62,000 nucleotides of DNA from Symbiodinium natans (Eukaryota; Sar; Dinophyceae; Suessiales; Symbiodiniaceae). The notes under the pieces were generated by a model. That model made no database searches, was not told the DNA's origin, and worked only from the letters and a program-made list of their open reading frames with translations. The DNA lies in assembly GCA_905221605.1 (NCBI GenBank), contig CAJNDS010000447.1, forward strand, positions 792,657 through 854,656. Direction: 5' to 3'. Both the position numbers and the translations under genes were made by a program. Positions 42,875 to 53,808 of the stretch are shown here, one piece after another; the stretch's first letter is position 1, and each line of letters begins with the position of its first letter.

Positions 42875-44130
42875 TTTCCACCATAGCAACCGGAGGGGAA
42901 CACAACAGCCAAGTACATGGCGAGCTCCCACCCACGAAAAAAAGAAAACGCACAAAACGCCCAAGCACACTGACGAATTCCCCACCCACATGGACAAAAC
43001 AAACGCCCAGACTTGTGCCGGACGAACACCATAGCCGCCGGAAGAGAAAACAGCAGCCAAGCACACTGGCGAGTTCCCTGCCCATGTGGAAAAACACCAC
43101 CCGTAGTTCCTCCGCGGACTAGCCTTGTGCCGGAAAAAACAGCATAGCCACCGGAGGAGAAAATAAACAGCAGCCAAGTACTGCGGGAGAAAAACAACAA
43201 AAGTTTCCTCCCCGCAAAAGCCTTGTGCCGGCAAAACAACATAGCCACCGGAGAGGAAAACAGCAGCAGGCACACTGGCGAGTCCCCTACCCGTGTGGGA
43301 AAAAACGCCCATAGCTTCCTGCCCGCAATAGCCTTGTGCCGGAAAAAACAGCATAGCCACCAGAGGGGTAAACAGCCGCAGGCACACTGGCGAGTTCCCT
43401 ACCCGTGTGGAAAAAAGAAACATAGTTTCCTTCCTGCAATAGCCTTGTGCCGGAAAACAATATAGCCACCGGAGGAGAAAAAAACAGCAGACACACTGGC
43501 GATTTCCCTACCCGTGTTGGAAAAAACGCCCGTAGTTTCCTCCCCGCAATAGCCTTGTGCCGGAAAAACAAAGCCATCGGAGGGGAAAACAGCAGCAGGC
43601 ACACTGGCGAGTTCCCTACTCGTGTCGGCAAAAAACGCCTATAGTTTCCCCCCCGCAGTAGCCCTGTGCCGGAAAAACAACACCACCGGAGGGAAAAACA
43701 GCAGCAGGCACACTGGCGAGTTCCCTACTCGTGTCGGCAAACAAGACGCCCATAGAATTCCTCCCCGCAGTAGCCTTGTGCCGGAAAAACAACATAGCCA
43801 CCAGAGGGGAAAAGAGCAGCACACACACTGGCGAGTTCCCTCTACCCGTGTGGAAAAAAGAACGCCCATAGTTTCCTCCCCACAATAGCCCTGTGCCGGA
43901 AAACAACATAGCCATCGGAGGGGAAAACAGCGGCAGGCACAATGGTGAGATTCCTCGTGTGGAAAAAACAACACCTATAGTTTCCTTGTGCCGGAAAAAC
44001 AACATGGCCAACGAAGGGGAAAACAGCAGCAGCAGGCACGCGTGCGAGTTTCCCACCCGTGTGGGACAAAAACGCCCATAGCTTCCTGCAAGAGCTGCCG
44101 GAGGAAAAAAAGCAGCCAGGCACACTTGCA
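42875..44130 (+). repeat. Tandem array of about 10-11 units of 100-115 bp
   Basis: Unit anchor CCTTGTGCCGGAAAAAACA (variants) at about 43010, 43123, 43224, 43331, 43444, 43553, 43662, 43777, 43888 and 43988, with CACACTGGCGAGTTCCCTAC and CGCCCATAGTTTCCTCCCCG in each unit. Many minus-strand ORFs here are repeat translations. It lies between exons of minus-strand genes and may be intronic. Confidence 0.95.
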
Positions 44131-44264
44131 AGTTCGCCGAAGCTCAAGTTCGCCGAAAGCTAGCTACAACAACCTCAGCCCAAGCGCACTGCAGCTCCCT
44201 TCTCAATCCACAGCGCCGGCAAAGTGAGCATGAGCATCAAGTAATGAGTATCAAGGAATCACAC

Positions 44265-44497
44265 CGGCTTCAAGGTTGGAACGGCATGTTCTCATGACAC
44301 TGTTCTTGGGGGCGGCGCTTGAAAAGTATTCGAGTGTCACCAGGTCTGGCTGCTTCGCTTCCATCCTGACAGTCCATGTAACGCAGGACTTGCAAGTGCC
44401 ACACGAGTAGCCATGAGGCTGACCAGGGCGCACGCAAAGGGGGTGGAGGCCCAGAGTGGACTTCGGGCACGGGCAGACCCTGTCCACACGTGACTGT
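44265..44497 (-). CDS. Candidate Cys-rich exon
   Basis: Acceptor TGCTTTCCCAG and donor GCCGGTGTGA enclose 77 codons in one frame: RVDRVCPCPKSTLGLHPLCV, HGYSCGTCKSCVTWTVRMEA and KNSVMRTCRSNLEA. Nine Cys residues in CxC, CxxC and spaced pairs suggest a metal-binding or disulfide-rich element. The two other frames are also fairly open, so the frame choice is uncertain. Confidence 0.35.
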
Positions 44498-44880
44498 CTG
44501 GGAAAGCATCGAAAAAAGCTGCGCAGGATGCTTCGCATAAGCACAACGCCGAGGTGAAAGTGGGCAGTGCTGGAGAAATACCTTCCATCGGAGCCGTAAA
44601 ATTAAAACAACGAGTCCTGTCAAAAGTTCAAAAGTTGAGCCGCGAACCGCTGAGGAGGGGTGCAGCCAAAGAAGCCTGTTGTAGTTAAAACTGCAGCAGA
44701 GGCTTAGGCCTGAGCCAGTTGCTACCCTGTCCTTGTGTCATGGCCAGCTCTGCCATAAACTCTGACAGCCTCAGACCTCACAGAACAGATGTCCTTTACT
44801 AACTTGCCATGATACTGACAATGACGATGATGTCACCAAGCCATACCACTCCAGCACAGTGGGGATGTGGGCATCCCCAC

Positions 44881-45468
44881 CGATCCCAAGACCCTGGAAA
44901 TCCGGCAGGACCACGAGGCGATGCTCCCGAACCTCTGTCCTGAGAGCATCGCGGGCGAAGTCGCAGTTTTGGAGCCAGATTTCGGGTTCTCGCGGGGGGG
45001 GGGGGGGGTATCAGCTGCCTGCTGCTGTTGCTTGCTCGGGGAAGCAGCGCCACGAATGCCACAGGCTCGTCCTGAGCTGTCACTACATGTACCAACGTGC
45101 CAACAGGACTCTTCAAAAAAAGTCCTGCGCCATGCCTTGCCGACGTGCCGACGAGCCTCTCCCCAATAGGCTTCCGCGCAAGTGGCCGCTGGGCTCAGCT
45201 GCGAGTTCAGGTAGTGGTGCCGAGCCTCAAAAGAGCTCGAAAAGTTCGCTCGCAGTCGGCGTCGCGCCGGAGGAAAAACATCTGAAAGTGACGGTTGAAG
45301 TGCCGGGGCCCCGACAAAGCGGCGCCATGCCTCTCCGGCCTTCTGGGCGCTTTGCAGCAAGGACACCCTGAGCTTCAGCACGGGCTGCTGAAAGCCCTCC
45401 CGCACCTGCCGAGCTTCTTCCATGTAATGCAGATCCCAGGGTGGTTCAATATGCAAGAACTGCCCCGG
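44881..45468 (-). CDS. GNAT N-acetyltransferase-like gene, split by introns
   Basis: Segments in order on the minus strand: PPWDLHYMEEARQVREGFQQ onward from about 45468; FEARHHYLNSQLSPAATC near 45180-45235; VTAQDEPVAFVALLPRASNS near 45024-45083; and an exon at 44881-44932 reading VREHRLVVLPDFQGLGI (acceptor GACAGAG, donor ATCGGTGGGG). R-x-VVLPDFQGLGIG is the acetyl-CoA-binding motif A of GNAT enzymes, and DEPVAFVAL matches the preceding strand. The F-x2-HHYL-x-AA-C segment is what I recall from one bacterial and dinoflagellate GNAT subgroup. Exact junctions between the first three segments are unresolved. Substrate unknown. Confidence 0.5.
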
Positions 45469-45639
45469 TCGGGCTTCCGCTGGTAGCCATGTAGGATCTT
45501 AAGCCTCTTCGTTCCTCACTTTTTCTTTGCATTTTTTCTTTGCAGGTTCTCAGAGCCGCACAAAGTCCATTAGCTACCCAAGACCTCGCGCGTTTGCACG
45601 TGTCATTCATAATTAGCGCATTGAACCCGGCTATGCCAG

Positions 45640-45820
45640 GGCTGGCGCCTACTCTAGCGATGCAATGATGCACGGCATCCGGCGCACGCCCAGGGCTGCT
45701 CATGTTCGAGAAACACTAGCACCGACGGTGTAGTCACCGTCCTTACACTTGCAAGGAGAGCAACACGGAAGAGACAAAGCAGAGGGCCAATAAGACTCTG
45801 GAGAAGAGCCCCCACCACTC
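45640..45820 (-). CDS. Possible terminal exon after the coiled-coil gene
   Basis: After a long pyrimidine-rich acceptor (TGCTCTCCTTGCAAG near 45747-45761) the strand reads RTVTTPSVLVFLEHEQPWAC then AGCRASLHR and a stop, or in a second frame CKDGDYTVGASVSRT and a stop. The second frame is the one in phase with the exon ending at 45923. Either could be the 3' end of the gene. Confidence 0.3.
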
Positions 45821-45922
45821 CACCACTCCCTCCTATGTTCCCTCTCATTTTCCCTCTTTCTCAGCAGGGTCCTGCGGCAGCAGAGAAGCAGATCGCTGTC
45901 TCCCATCTTCCAAGGCCGCAAC

Positions 45923-48900
45923 CTGCAGTGGCTCTGGGGGCAGCAGCTGGGGGCAGCAGCTGGGTGGCAGCAGCTGGTGGCAGTTCTGTGGCGCTCTGCG
46001 AGTTCCCTTGTGAAAGTGCGGCTTTTCCATATGGCTCCTTCCCAGGCTCCCGGCTTGGTTCAGGAGCTTGCTCTGCACCTGCTGCGTAAGCCTCTTGTGC
46101 TCGAAGAAATCGCCCGAGAGGCCAGTCAGGGCCTTTCACACACAGCTCTTCGACAGCTCTTCGACTTGCAGGTGTCAGGCAACTTCCGGCGGCAGAGGGC
46201 CTCATGCAGTTTGGCGATGTCCTCCTGCACTGCGAGTGCCTGATCTGATGAGGAAATACAATTCTCAGGACAGCGCTGGATACAGGTTACCCCAACAGTA
46301 ACCAAAGATCTCATCTCCCTCGGCTTCTAAGGACCACTGCAGTTACGGTAGCGTTTTTGGTTCAATGGTTGTTTGAAAACACATGTTTTCGTCACTCTCT
46401 CAGACTCTTGGGCCCAAGCCGTGGCATTGCCCTCACGGCCCCCAGAGTCCACTTGGTCCCGCAGCTTCACCATCAGCTGCTCCACCTGGCTGAGCCCTCG
46501 CTGACCCCCTGTTTTTTGCTTCCAATGCCACACTCTGACACTCTGTCTGACACTCTGCGTGGCATGTGCTCCGCCCACGTACATAGTACGCATCTTACAT
46601 GTCTCGACACATTCGCGATTTCGGCCAGATCCGCACGCGCTCTCTGGCGTTGCGTGTGTCGGTGGTGGCCCCATGTGGCGCCCACATGGCACCCATGGAT
46701 GAGGGTGCACCAAGTGCCGTTCGTGCAAAATACAGCTCTCGCAACGGCAAAAAAAGCGCAACCGTGTGGACCCAGCCTCAGACATTTTGTGCTGGACGGT
46801 GTCCTGCACAGCCTTGCAGCTGCGTGTGGTTGGCATTACTCGTTGGCTGCGAAAGCCTCGCTACCTGACTCTGACACTAGCTTCCACCAGACGTGTGCAT
46901 ACATGACCACTGATGCTTGCACGGCACCCGGACCTGCACCTGGCGCTTTGACGTCACGATCTCACTGCTCGTGGACTGCAGCTGCCCCTGCGCTTTCGGA
47001 GAACTACGGAGTCGAAAAGGTGCTATATAATATTCTTACTGCTATTGTTATTACATGCTTACATCCTTTCATATAACTTATTTGCGCTTGTCATTTTCTG
47101 CTGTCTATAATCTAATATCCATTATGGGTTGTCTTGTCTTGTATGTCTTATATGCAGTATACGTGATGTCAGATACCATCGTATTATGTATCATATAGAA
47201 CTTACATGCGAAATACCATGCTATACACTTCATTGTTTACACGGATATATGATACATTACATATCTGACCCTCAAGACCTGTGGGCTTCGGCACTGTCAC
47301 TCGAAATGCCTGCAGCTGCACCAAGCTGTGTTGGAGCTGCTGGTGCGTCGCACTGTAGGACTTCTTCAGTGCCTGCAGCGGAGTTTGGGAAGACTGGCCG
47401 GGTTTTGATGCTGTGGGCTGACAAGCTCCCAGCACGAATTGACGACTGTCTCATTGACGCCTCTGCTACCCGAGGTCCCTCCGAAGCAGCGGTGCGCTCC
47501 GCACCGCGGGTGCGGAAACTTGAAAAGAGGCCCAGACGTGTGGATCTACCGCCGGCCAGAGCATCCGTAGACCGTCGAGTACCAACAGAGGCTTCTTGGA
47601 GAAGATTGGCATGACTAGGTGACTAGGTGACTAGGCATGCGACTCAGAGGACGTCCCCGACTGGCACCTCCAGCTCCGCGGTCTTCATGGAAAGCTGGCG
47701 CCCCAGTGCATGGATCTCGCTGAGCAGTTCCTGCACCCCACAAACCCTCTCACGTCGAAGCGAAGCTCTGCAATCCCTAGGCAAGCAAGCAGTTTGTGAT
47801 CCTGGCCACAGATACACTAGAGAGTATTTCATCCTCGGGATGATTCCGCAGAACGACTCTTACATGTGCAAAAGCTTCGGTTTGTTTTTTCGGCTTTCTG
47901 CCGAATCGTCCATCTCACTTCTCGCAGCAGAACACACATACACGCACTCACGCACGCATGCACACACACACACACAAACACGAGAAAGAACAAAGAATAA
48001 AAATCTATACATATCTATATATCACGATGACACGATCGGACCAAGGACACCCGAATCCGAAGCGCCTGATCTGTGGCAGCCTTCTGCTTCACCAGCGACG
48101 TTATCTCTGTGAACGCGCTCCTCGGAAAGGACTTCACTCAAGAGGAACGGACCCCTCAAGGCCCCACGTATACATCGCTTGAATTAAGCCTACGTTTTCA
48201 TCAGTAAACTCGACACATTGTGCCTTTGCAACCCTTGGCAAGCGCATGCCCAAGCCAAGTCTCGTAAGCTTCTCACGCAGGTCCGTGAGCTGCGACTGCA
48301 TCTGTTGCTGTACAGATATCGAGTGCCTTTTGTACCTGTTTTGGGCTTTGGCGAAAATTTATCCATGATCTCGACACATCTCGCCTTCCCACTACACTGG
48401 TCAGTAGTCAATGTGAGCAACAAAGACAACCATTGCATCTTTCCAGACACACCTGCCGTGCCAAATCGTGAGGCACCATGATTATCATGATCATCATGAG
48501 CATCAGCTGGCATATGCTCGGCCAGTTCTGCTCGGCCCAGTTGGCGGGGCATTCACATTCTGCTGGAATTTGACTTAGCTGGGCACTCAGTGAGGTCTGC
48601 GCTGTTCGAGGTGATGCCATCACGTATCACACTCATCTCAGCCATCATCGCTTGCCTGCGACAGGCCAACTGTGCATCACACCATCGCTGCTGCGTGTGC
48701 TGTCTTGTCGACTGGCTCTGCAGTCTCAACTATGCCACCCAGGCGCAGGCTGCTGTTCGATCGAGCCTTCATTTCCTCACCGCAACACATGGCACGTACA
48801 CGGGTACCGCATGGCTTCTCTGACTCCTGAATCTCGGAAGTTAAAAACCTCGCATCACACTCGCTCAAACAATATGGGGAAACAAGCGTCACTGAGCCAC

Positions 48901-49886
48901 TGGGAGAATGCGTTCATCGTCGCATCCACGTCAACGTGGCTCTCGGCAAGGCCCTGGCCACCAAGAGCGCCATTGGGGCCCACCAGGGTGGCCATGGCGC
49001 CACCGCTCTTCGCTTGGCCGCTCTGTGGGCTCTGCTCTGAGCTCAGCTTCTGCGTATCGCCACGTACTAAAAGCACTCGACACTACACTTGTGACCGTGT
49101 TTACACGCATGTTGCGACATTGCAGAGTCCCAGATCCATGCAGCTAGCCAAAGATCTCTCGACTGTCGCACATCTGCCGTCGCCTGCTCGGTCGAGAAGG
49201 CCATGTTCATCTCGCAAAGCTTGCCACGTGTTGGTGCTGGACACCGCTGAGTCCAGTCCTCTGCCAGGAAACTGCTGTGAAGCAGGAAAAAGACTCCGCA
49301 TACAGAACTTCAGACCTTCCTCGGCTTCCGCCACCTTGCGCCACAGTGTGGCGGACTCAGTATCCAGGATCCAGCGCGGCTTCAGCAAGTCGATGACGTC
49401 AGCATGCAGGCTGGCGGCCTCGGCAGGCAAATCACTCACTCCGGCACTTAGGCAGGGGCAGATGTGCGCCCACAGGTGCGCGCATGCGCGCCCATGAATG
49501 ATACCTGCTGAAGAAGGCGCTACCACCCGCTTCCGCGACTGCGGTGGCGTTTGCAGCAGCTGGCGCAAGCCCGTGCAGAACCTGTGGCGAGAAGTGCTGT
49601 CCTTGGCCATGCAAAGCTGCTTCTTCAGGTATGTGCACATGCACGACAGCAACATGCCGCATCATCCGCATGTGTGCCCGTTGAAATGAGCTCGGCGCCA
49701 GCGGCGAGGCAAGCCTCGGAGCATTCTGGGATGCCATGTAGGCGAAACCCCAATTCGCCAAGTCCAAGTTGCTCGTCCAAAACCACCGTGCTCTCACCTC
49801 GAGAGCACAAGTCACACAAAGTGCTTGGGCCAGAGATGCAGGAACTCAGAACCTGGCCATTCAGCAAAGCGTCCACAATTGCGTAC
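45923..49886 (-). CDS. Long multi-exon coiled-coil protein gene
   Basis: Phase-matched exons: 49798-49886 (YAIVDALLNGQVLSSCISGP), 49505-49622 (AALHGQGQHFSPQVLHGLAP), 49316-49446 (AASLHADVIDLLKPRWILDT), 49107-49260 (DLWLAAWIWDSAMSQH at its end). After an unresolved gap (coding-like text at 48680-48830 and 48860-49066): 48453-48596 (TSLSAQLSQIPAECECPANW), 48194-48307 (QQMQSQLTDLREKLTRL), 47668-47730 (ELLSEIHALGRQLSMKTAEL), 47279-47372 (ALKKSYSATHQQLQHSLVQL), 46396-46508 (LSQVEQLMVKLRDQVDS) and 45923-46275 (LAVQEDIAKLHEALCRRKL; ends PEPLQ at donor CAGGTTGCGG). Codon counts fit each exon length and phases join. The last needs one extra base in a T-run at 46134-46136. Most exons are heptad-rich. 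A structural or tethering role is inference; start and end are not located. Confidence 0.6.
47010..47270. other. AT-rich island inside a 770-nt candidate intron
   Basis: AT-rich stretch between the exons at 47279-47372 and 46396-46508, with several TATATGATACATTACATA-like words. No gene. Confidence 0.5.
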
Positions 49887-50119
49887 CTATTCACGCAAAC
49901 ACTGGCCTTTTTTGTAGGCAAGGCATTTAAGCCGGACTATTTCCAGGACTGAAAGCTCCCAAAGCCCTGCAGCCACGATGCTGATGCAGCTCGCCCGTGC
50001 TGTGCGGCTCCTGGCATAAGCACGACTCGATGTCGTGCAAAGGTGTCAGGAGCTCGATGGAGCTGGAAAAACTCATGGAGGAGAATTAGCCCTGCCAGGG
50101 TTGACTATAGTAGCCACTC

Positions 50120-50480
50120 ATACATACATACGTACATACATTCATACATACATACATGTATATATATATATATGCATGTTTTTGTTTATCTGTTCGTGTT
50201 CGTGTTCGTGTTAACTGTTAACTAACATACTACATACTACATACTACATACTACATACTGCCTACTGCATACTACATACTACATACTACATACTGCCTAC
50301 TGCATACATACATACATAGTATACATACATACATACATACATACATACATACATACATACATACATACATACATACATACATACATACATACATACATAC
50401 ATAGTATACATACATACACACATACATACATAGTATACATACATACAGCGTATACATGCATACACATACATGCATATTGT
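50120..50480. repeat. CATA/ATAC and CATACTA microsatellite
   Basis: ACATACATAC runs at 50122-50160; CTACATACTACATACTACAT at 50228-50295; near-perfect (ATAC)n at 50305-50402. Met/Tyr/Val/Cys-only ORFs on the minus strand are artefacts. Confidence 0.95.
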
Positions 50481-50906
50481 TCTATTTCCGCAAACATGAC
50501 TTATCTACAGTTGGGCTCGAAGCTGTTTAGGGCCTGTCTTGCAGGTACAAGCCGGAGTCGGAGCCCATGTCTAGTGCCCGGCCTCGGGCAAGCCAAGCAG
50601 GTCGCAGACTTCTCGTGGCACGCCTGGCAAACCAGAGGGCCCCATCTGGTTTAAACTAACTTTCGCAGTTTTGCGCGTGCGCTTTGCATTTAGGGTCCAG
50701 TGCCGGGCTGAAATGCAACTGCTTTGCGGCCACCCCCTTCAGCAGCTCTGGCTGAGGGGGGAGGCACCTCGCATAAAGCATCATTGCAGGCCCATGGTCC
50801 AGCAACGGAACACACGGAGGCGCTTGCAAGGCAGTGCGCTTTCCTAAGGCCTGGGTGGTGTTGACAGCCGTTCCTAGCTCAGAAATACATATATGGCATA
50901 CTCCCA

Positions 50907-51476
50907 ATGCGTCTTGTGTTGCTGCATGCCAGACCTGTAGGGAAGTCAAAACATAGGAGATTCATCTGGCCTACCAACATCTCAGCCTCTGCTGAGGAAT
51001 CGGCTACGCTCCTGCCTCTGACAGGAGCATGGAATTTTCGAGCACATGCAAAGGGTCCCCTACACATCGCCCTGATCAGGGCATTCTTCGGATGCCATCG
51101 CTCGATACGAGAGGCGAGCGCTCACCTGAACTCCTTCTGCCTCAGGTCGTCCTCCGAAGACGATAGAACTGGAAGAACGCAAGATGCGTTGGAGGAGTCC
51201 GTGGCATCGATACAAAACGAGAAGCTAAATGCTCGCACGATTTGTGTTGTTGGCAAGTCCATGAACATCAACGTCGGGTGCGATTTCTGGCTGCATCGAG
51301 ATACTCAGACTCCCCTTTCTTCAGCCTTGTTTTCCTTGCCCCAACTCGCCTCCAGCGGCCAGAAGCCAGGGAGGCGTTCACCTGCGGAAGTCACGGTTAC
51401 TGCTTCCGACTCCTCTTCTTCCTATGGGATATGGCACACATATCTTGCCCCGCACAAATGGGAATTGCCACGATGA
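50907..51476 (+). CDS. Candidate plus-strand ORF or exon, hypothetical protein
   Basis: A 189-codon open frame from an ATG. Its 3' half (from about 51147, after an acceptor-like CTTCTGCCTCAG) reads SSSEDDRTGRTQDALEESVA, LNARTICVVGKSMNINVGCD and EVTVTASDSSSSYGIWHTYL with normal composition. No domain recognised. If real, it is the only gene here running against the minus-strand block. The ATG may lie inside an intron. Confidence 0.35.
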   Translation: MRLVLLHARPVGKSKHRRFIWPTNISASAEESATLLPLTGAWNFRAHAKGPLHIALIRAFFGCHRSIREASAHLNSFCLRSSSEDDRTGRTQDALEESVASIQNEKLNARTICVVGKSMNINVGCDFWLHRDTQTPLSSALFSLPQLASSGQKPGRRSPAEVTVTASDSSSSYGIWHTYLAPHKWELPR

Positions 51477-52194
51477 AACACAAAAATCGCCAGCCACTCT
51501 CCGCCTTGCGCTGCGGATCGGACCTGGACAAGGAAGGGAAGGGAAGGGAAGGGGACAGGCAAGCCACAGGCAACAGCAACAGCTTCAACATGTCGCGAGG
51601 AGAATCGGCAGCCCCTAAGCCCGAAATTCCACGCCTGCAGAGTGGGGAGCGATTGCACCTTGGACAGCCGCGCCTTGGTAGGGCTAAGGAAAACTCTATC
51701 GATTGCGCAATGTTTATGATCGGGCTTTAGGGTCGATGTGCTTGCGCTTAGGATGTCGACTGATCTCATAATTAAACATCACACACGGACAATGAACGAC
51801 AAGCTATATTTTGCGATCGGCTTGCCACATTGGCGCTGGGCCTGAACGTGTCAAAGTCTGCCGCTCCCTGGTTAAGATTGTTCTGTCAAACCCTTCGACG
51901 CCTCCTGCACATGGCGAAAAAAAGCGCGAGTCTTCAGTTACCGGGTCTTCGAGATGCCTTCTCTTTGGTGCTCTTGGGTGCTCTCTTGTGACCAGAGGCC
52001 GCCAAGACACTGGGGCTGACAATCGCCTCACATCTGCCGGGCGAGGGCCCGCGCGCTTGGGCGGGTGGCATTTGTAGCCGTTCACCGCGAAGAGGCCTCT
52101 CTGAGAGCACTTAGGCAGGGCTACGTGGGACTGTCAGGAGGTGTATACGAGTGTATTTGCGGGATAAGGGCAAGCCTACTCCTTAGATTGCAAC

Positions 52195-53155
52195 TTCGAT
52201 GACTCTAGAGCTGAAGATGGAGTTCTGAGTCTGAAGTGTTGCGCCCTCAGAGCACGCCTTCCACATCCCCTTGTTGCTGAACCGTCTAAAGGCCCTCCGA
52301 AGCGCGGCCCAGGCACCGACGTTTGGCTTCACTGTGGAGGCTGCCTTGCCTCTAAGCCAGTCCTGGACATCAGCAGTCTGAAGAAAGGTTGAACAAAGGT
52401 TCCTCCTTCTTTGGGGACGAAAAAGGGCGCTATCGATCACGCTCGGACAAGCCAGGTGAGGCAAAGTTACCAGCAGAGGGATGCTGTTTTGGCGGTGGTC
52501 TTTCCCAGAGCAAATTTTCTGAGGTGTGGCTTGCGGCCGAGCTCGCGGCCGGATCCATGATGATCGTAGAGTTGCGGCCTGTTGATGTGATGGGGTTGCT
52601 GATCCTCCTTGGCAACGCACGTGGGTACTGAGAGGAGGCAGGGTCCTATTGCGTCCTACATTCAAACCCTCCAAAGGCCCTACTGTCAGTCGCGTGGCCG
52701 GAGGTTGTAGGACATCACCACAAGCCGCGCAAAGGCGAGCGAATGCGAACGGCAAGCTTGCCAGGACCGGGCCCCTAGCTTGTCCCAGCTTGTCTGTGCA
52801 AACAGCTGCAGGTAGACGAAAATACACTTGACTGGATATCAAGGCCGCTCCAGGTGCGGCAAGTCAGCATTCCCCGAGGGGTTGGTCCAACACTTCTGCA
52901 AGTGCGCTCGTATGAAAGCTTGGTCTCGAAGTGACTCACGAAGTGACTCGCGAAGTGACTCAAGGTCCGCCTCGTGCCGAAGAGGAGGGCAAGGATGGCT
53001 GGCGCTCCTGATCTTGCAGTCAGACGCTTCTGCAACCACGCTCCTAGACGTTCTACTCAGGAGATGACTGCCAGCTCCTGGAATGCTTGCAATGTCGTGG
53101 TTTTTCCACTGCCCGATGGCCCGAAGACGATGCCCAGACCCGGCGTGTCGTCTTC
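52195..53155 (-). CDS. P-loop NTPase gene, candidate exons
   Basis: Exon 53069-53155 (acceptor CTGCCAG, 29 codons): GLGIVFGPSGSGKTTTLQAF, a textbook Walker A (GPSGSGKT). After a 39-nt GT...AG gap containing a TGA, the strand from 53029 continues in phase as KRLTARSGAPAILALLFGTR, then a short Ser-His-Phe repeat. Near 52480-52600 lies another coding-like stretch (either SNPITSTGRNSTIIMDPAAS or, in another frame, GSGRELGRKPHLRKFALGKT), ending at donor GCTGGTAACT. From about 52357, after TGATGTCCAG, comes a likely terminal exon, DWLRGKAASTVKPNVGAWAA, ending at 52195. Walker B was not found. The NTPase class is undetermined. Confidence 0.45.
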
Positions 53156-53365
53156 CTGGCAGTCGCGAAGTCCCCCCTTGTGTCCACACACAGCTGACAA
53201 GATGCCGCTGGGTAGCCAGAAGCCACCGAGGCAGCATCCTTGGCTTCGTGATCTGAGCCTTCCCTCATACAGACTGTTGACTGAGAATCTCTGACATACT
53301 CTCCGCCGCGCTGCCCAGGCCATGCCAAGATCTGCAAGCGTTTTCTCATCTCTTCCTTCACCTCT

Positions 53366-53560
53366 TATAGATGCCTTGCCAAACCGCTTTCTTGCCGCGG
53401 CTCGGGAGCCGGACGGTCTGCTGCTGCGCGCGAAAGTCGAAGCGCTCTTCCACAAAAGCCAGCCTGGTGAAAGCTGGAGGGCAAAGCGATGCAAAGCGTT
53501 CCCAGGGCTTTGTTTGGCGGATTCTGTGCTTTCCCACCTCGGGTGTTGCTTCACGTGGCA
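53366..53560 (-). CDS. Candidate exon upstream of the P-loop exon
   Basis: The frame reads AFTRLAFVEERFDFRAQQQT and VRLPSRGKKAVWQGIYKR, ending at a donor-like AGAGGTGAAGG near 53365. It is the same strand as the P-loop exon and could belong to that gene. Its start is not defined. Confidence 0.35.
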
Positions 53561-53808
53561 GCTTCTCACCAGGCGGTCGCAAGGTGTTCCCACGAAGCCG
53601 CGCAGGCCCCAGGCCTCTCGATCTTCTGGAGCGGATCCCAAACCTTAAAGGCTGCTGAGGGATGCTAGCCCCCTCAAAGACGCTCCAGCGCTGTCCGCTG
53701 CATTCGCTCTTGTGCGTTCCCGGTCGCAGAAGTCCAGGTTTGGCCGCCTGGAAACTCATGGAGCCACAAAGCCAAGGCAAAGCAGCCAGCCAAGCACATC
53801 AACTCTTC

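Noticed and set aside
42565-44147. Multiple 80-236 codon minus-strand ORFs
   Set aside because: Repeat-array translations; only the non-repeat end (42688-42807) fits an exon.
50272-50497. Met/Tyr/Val/Cys-only ORFs
   Set aside because: Translation of the ATAC microsatellite.
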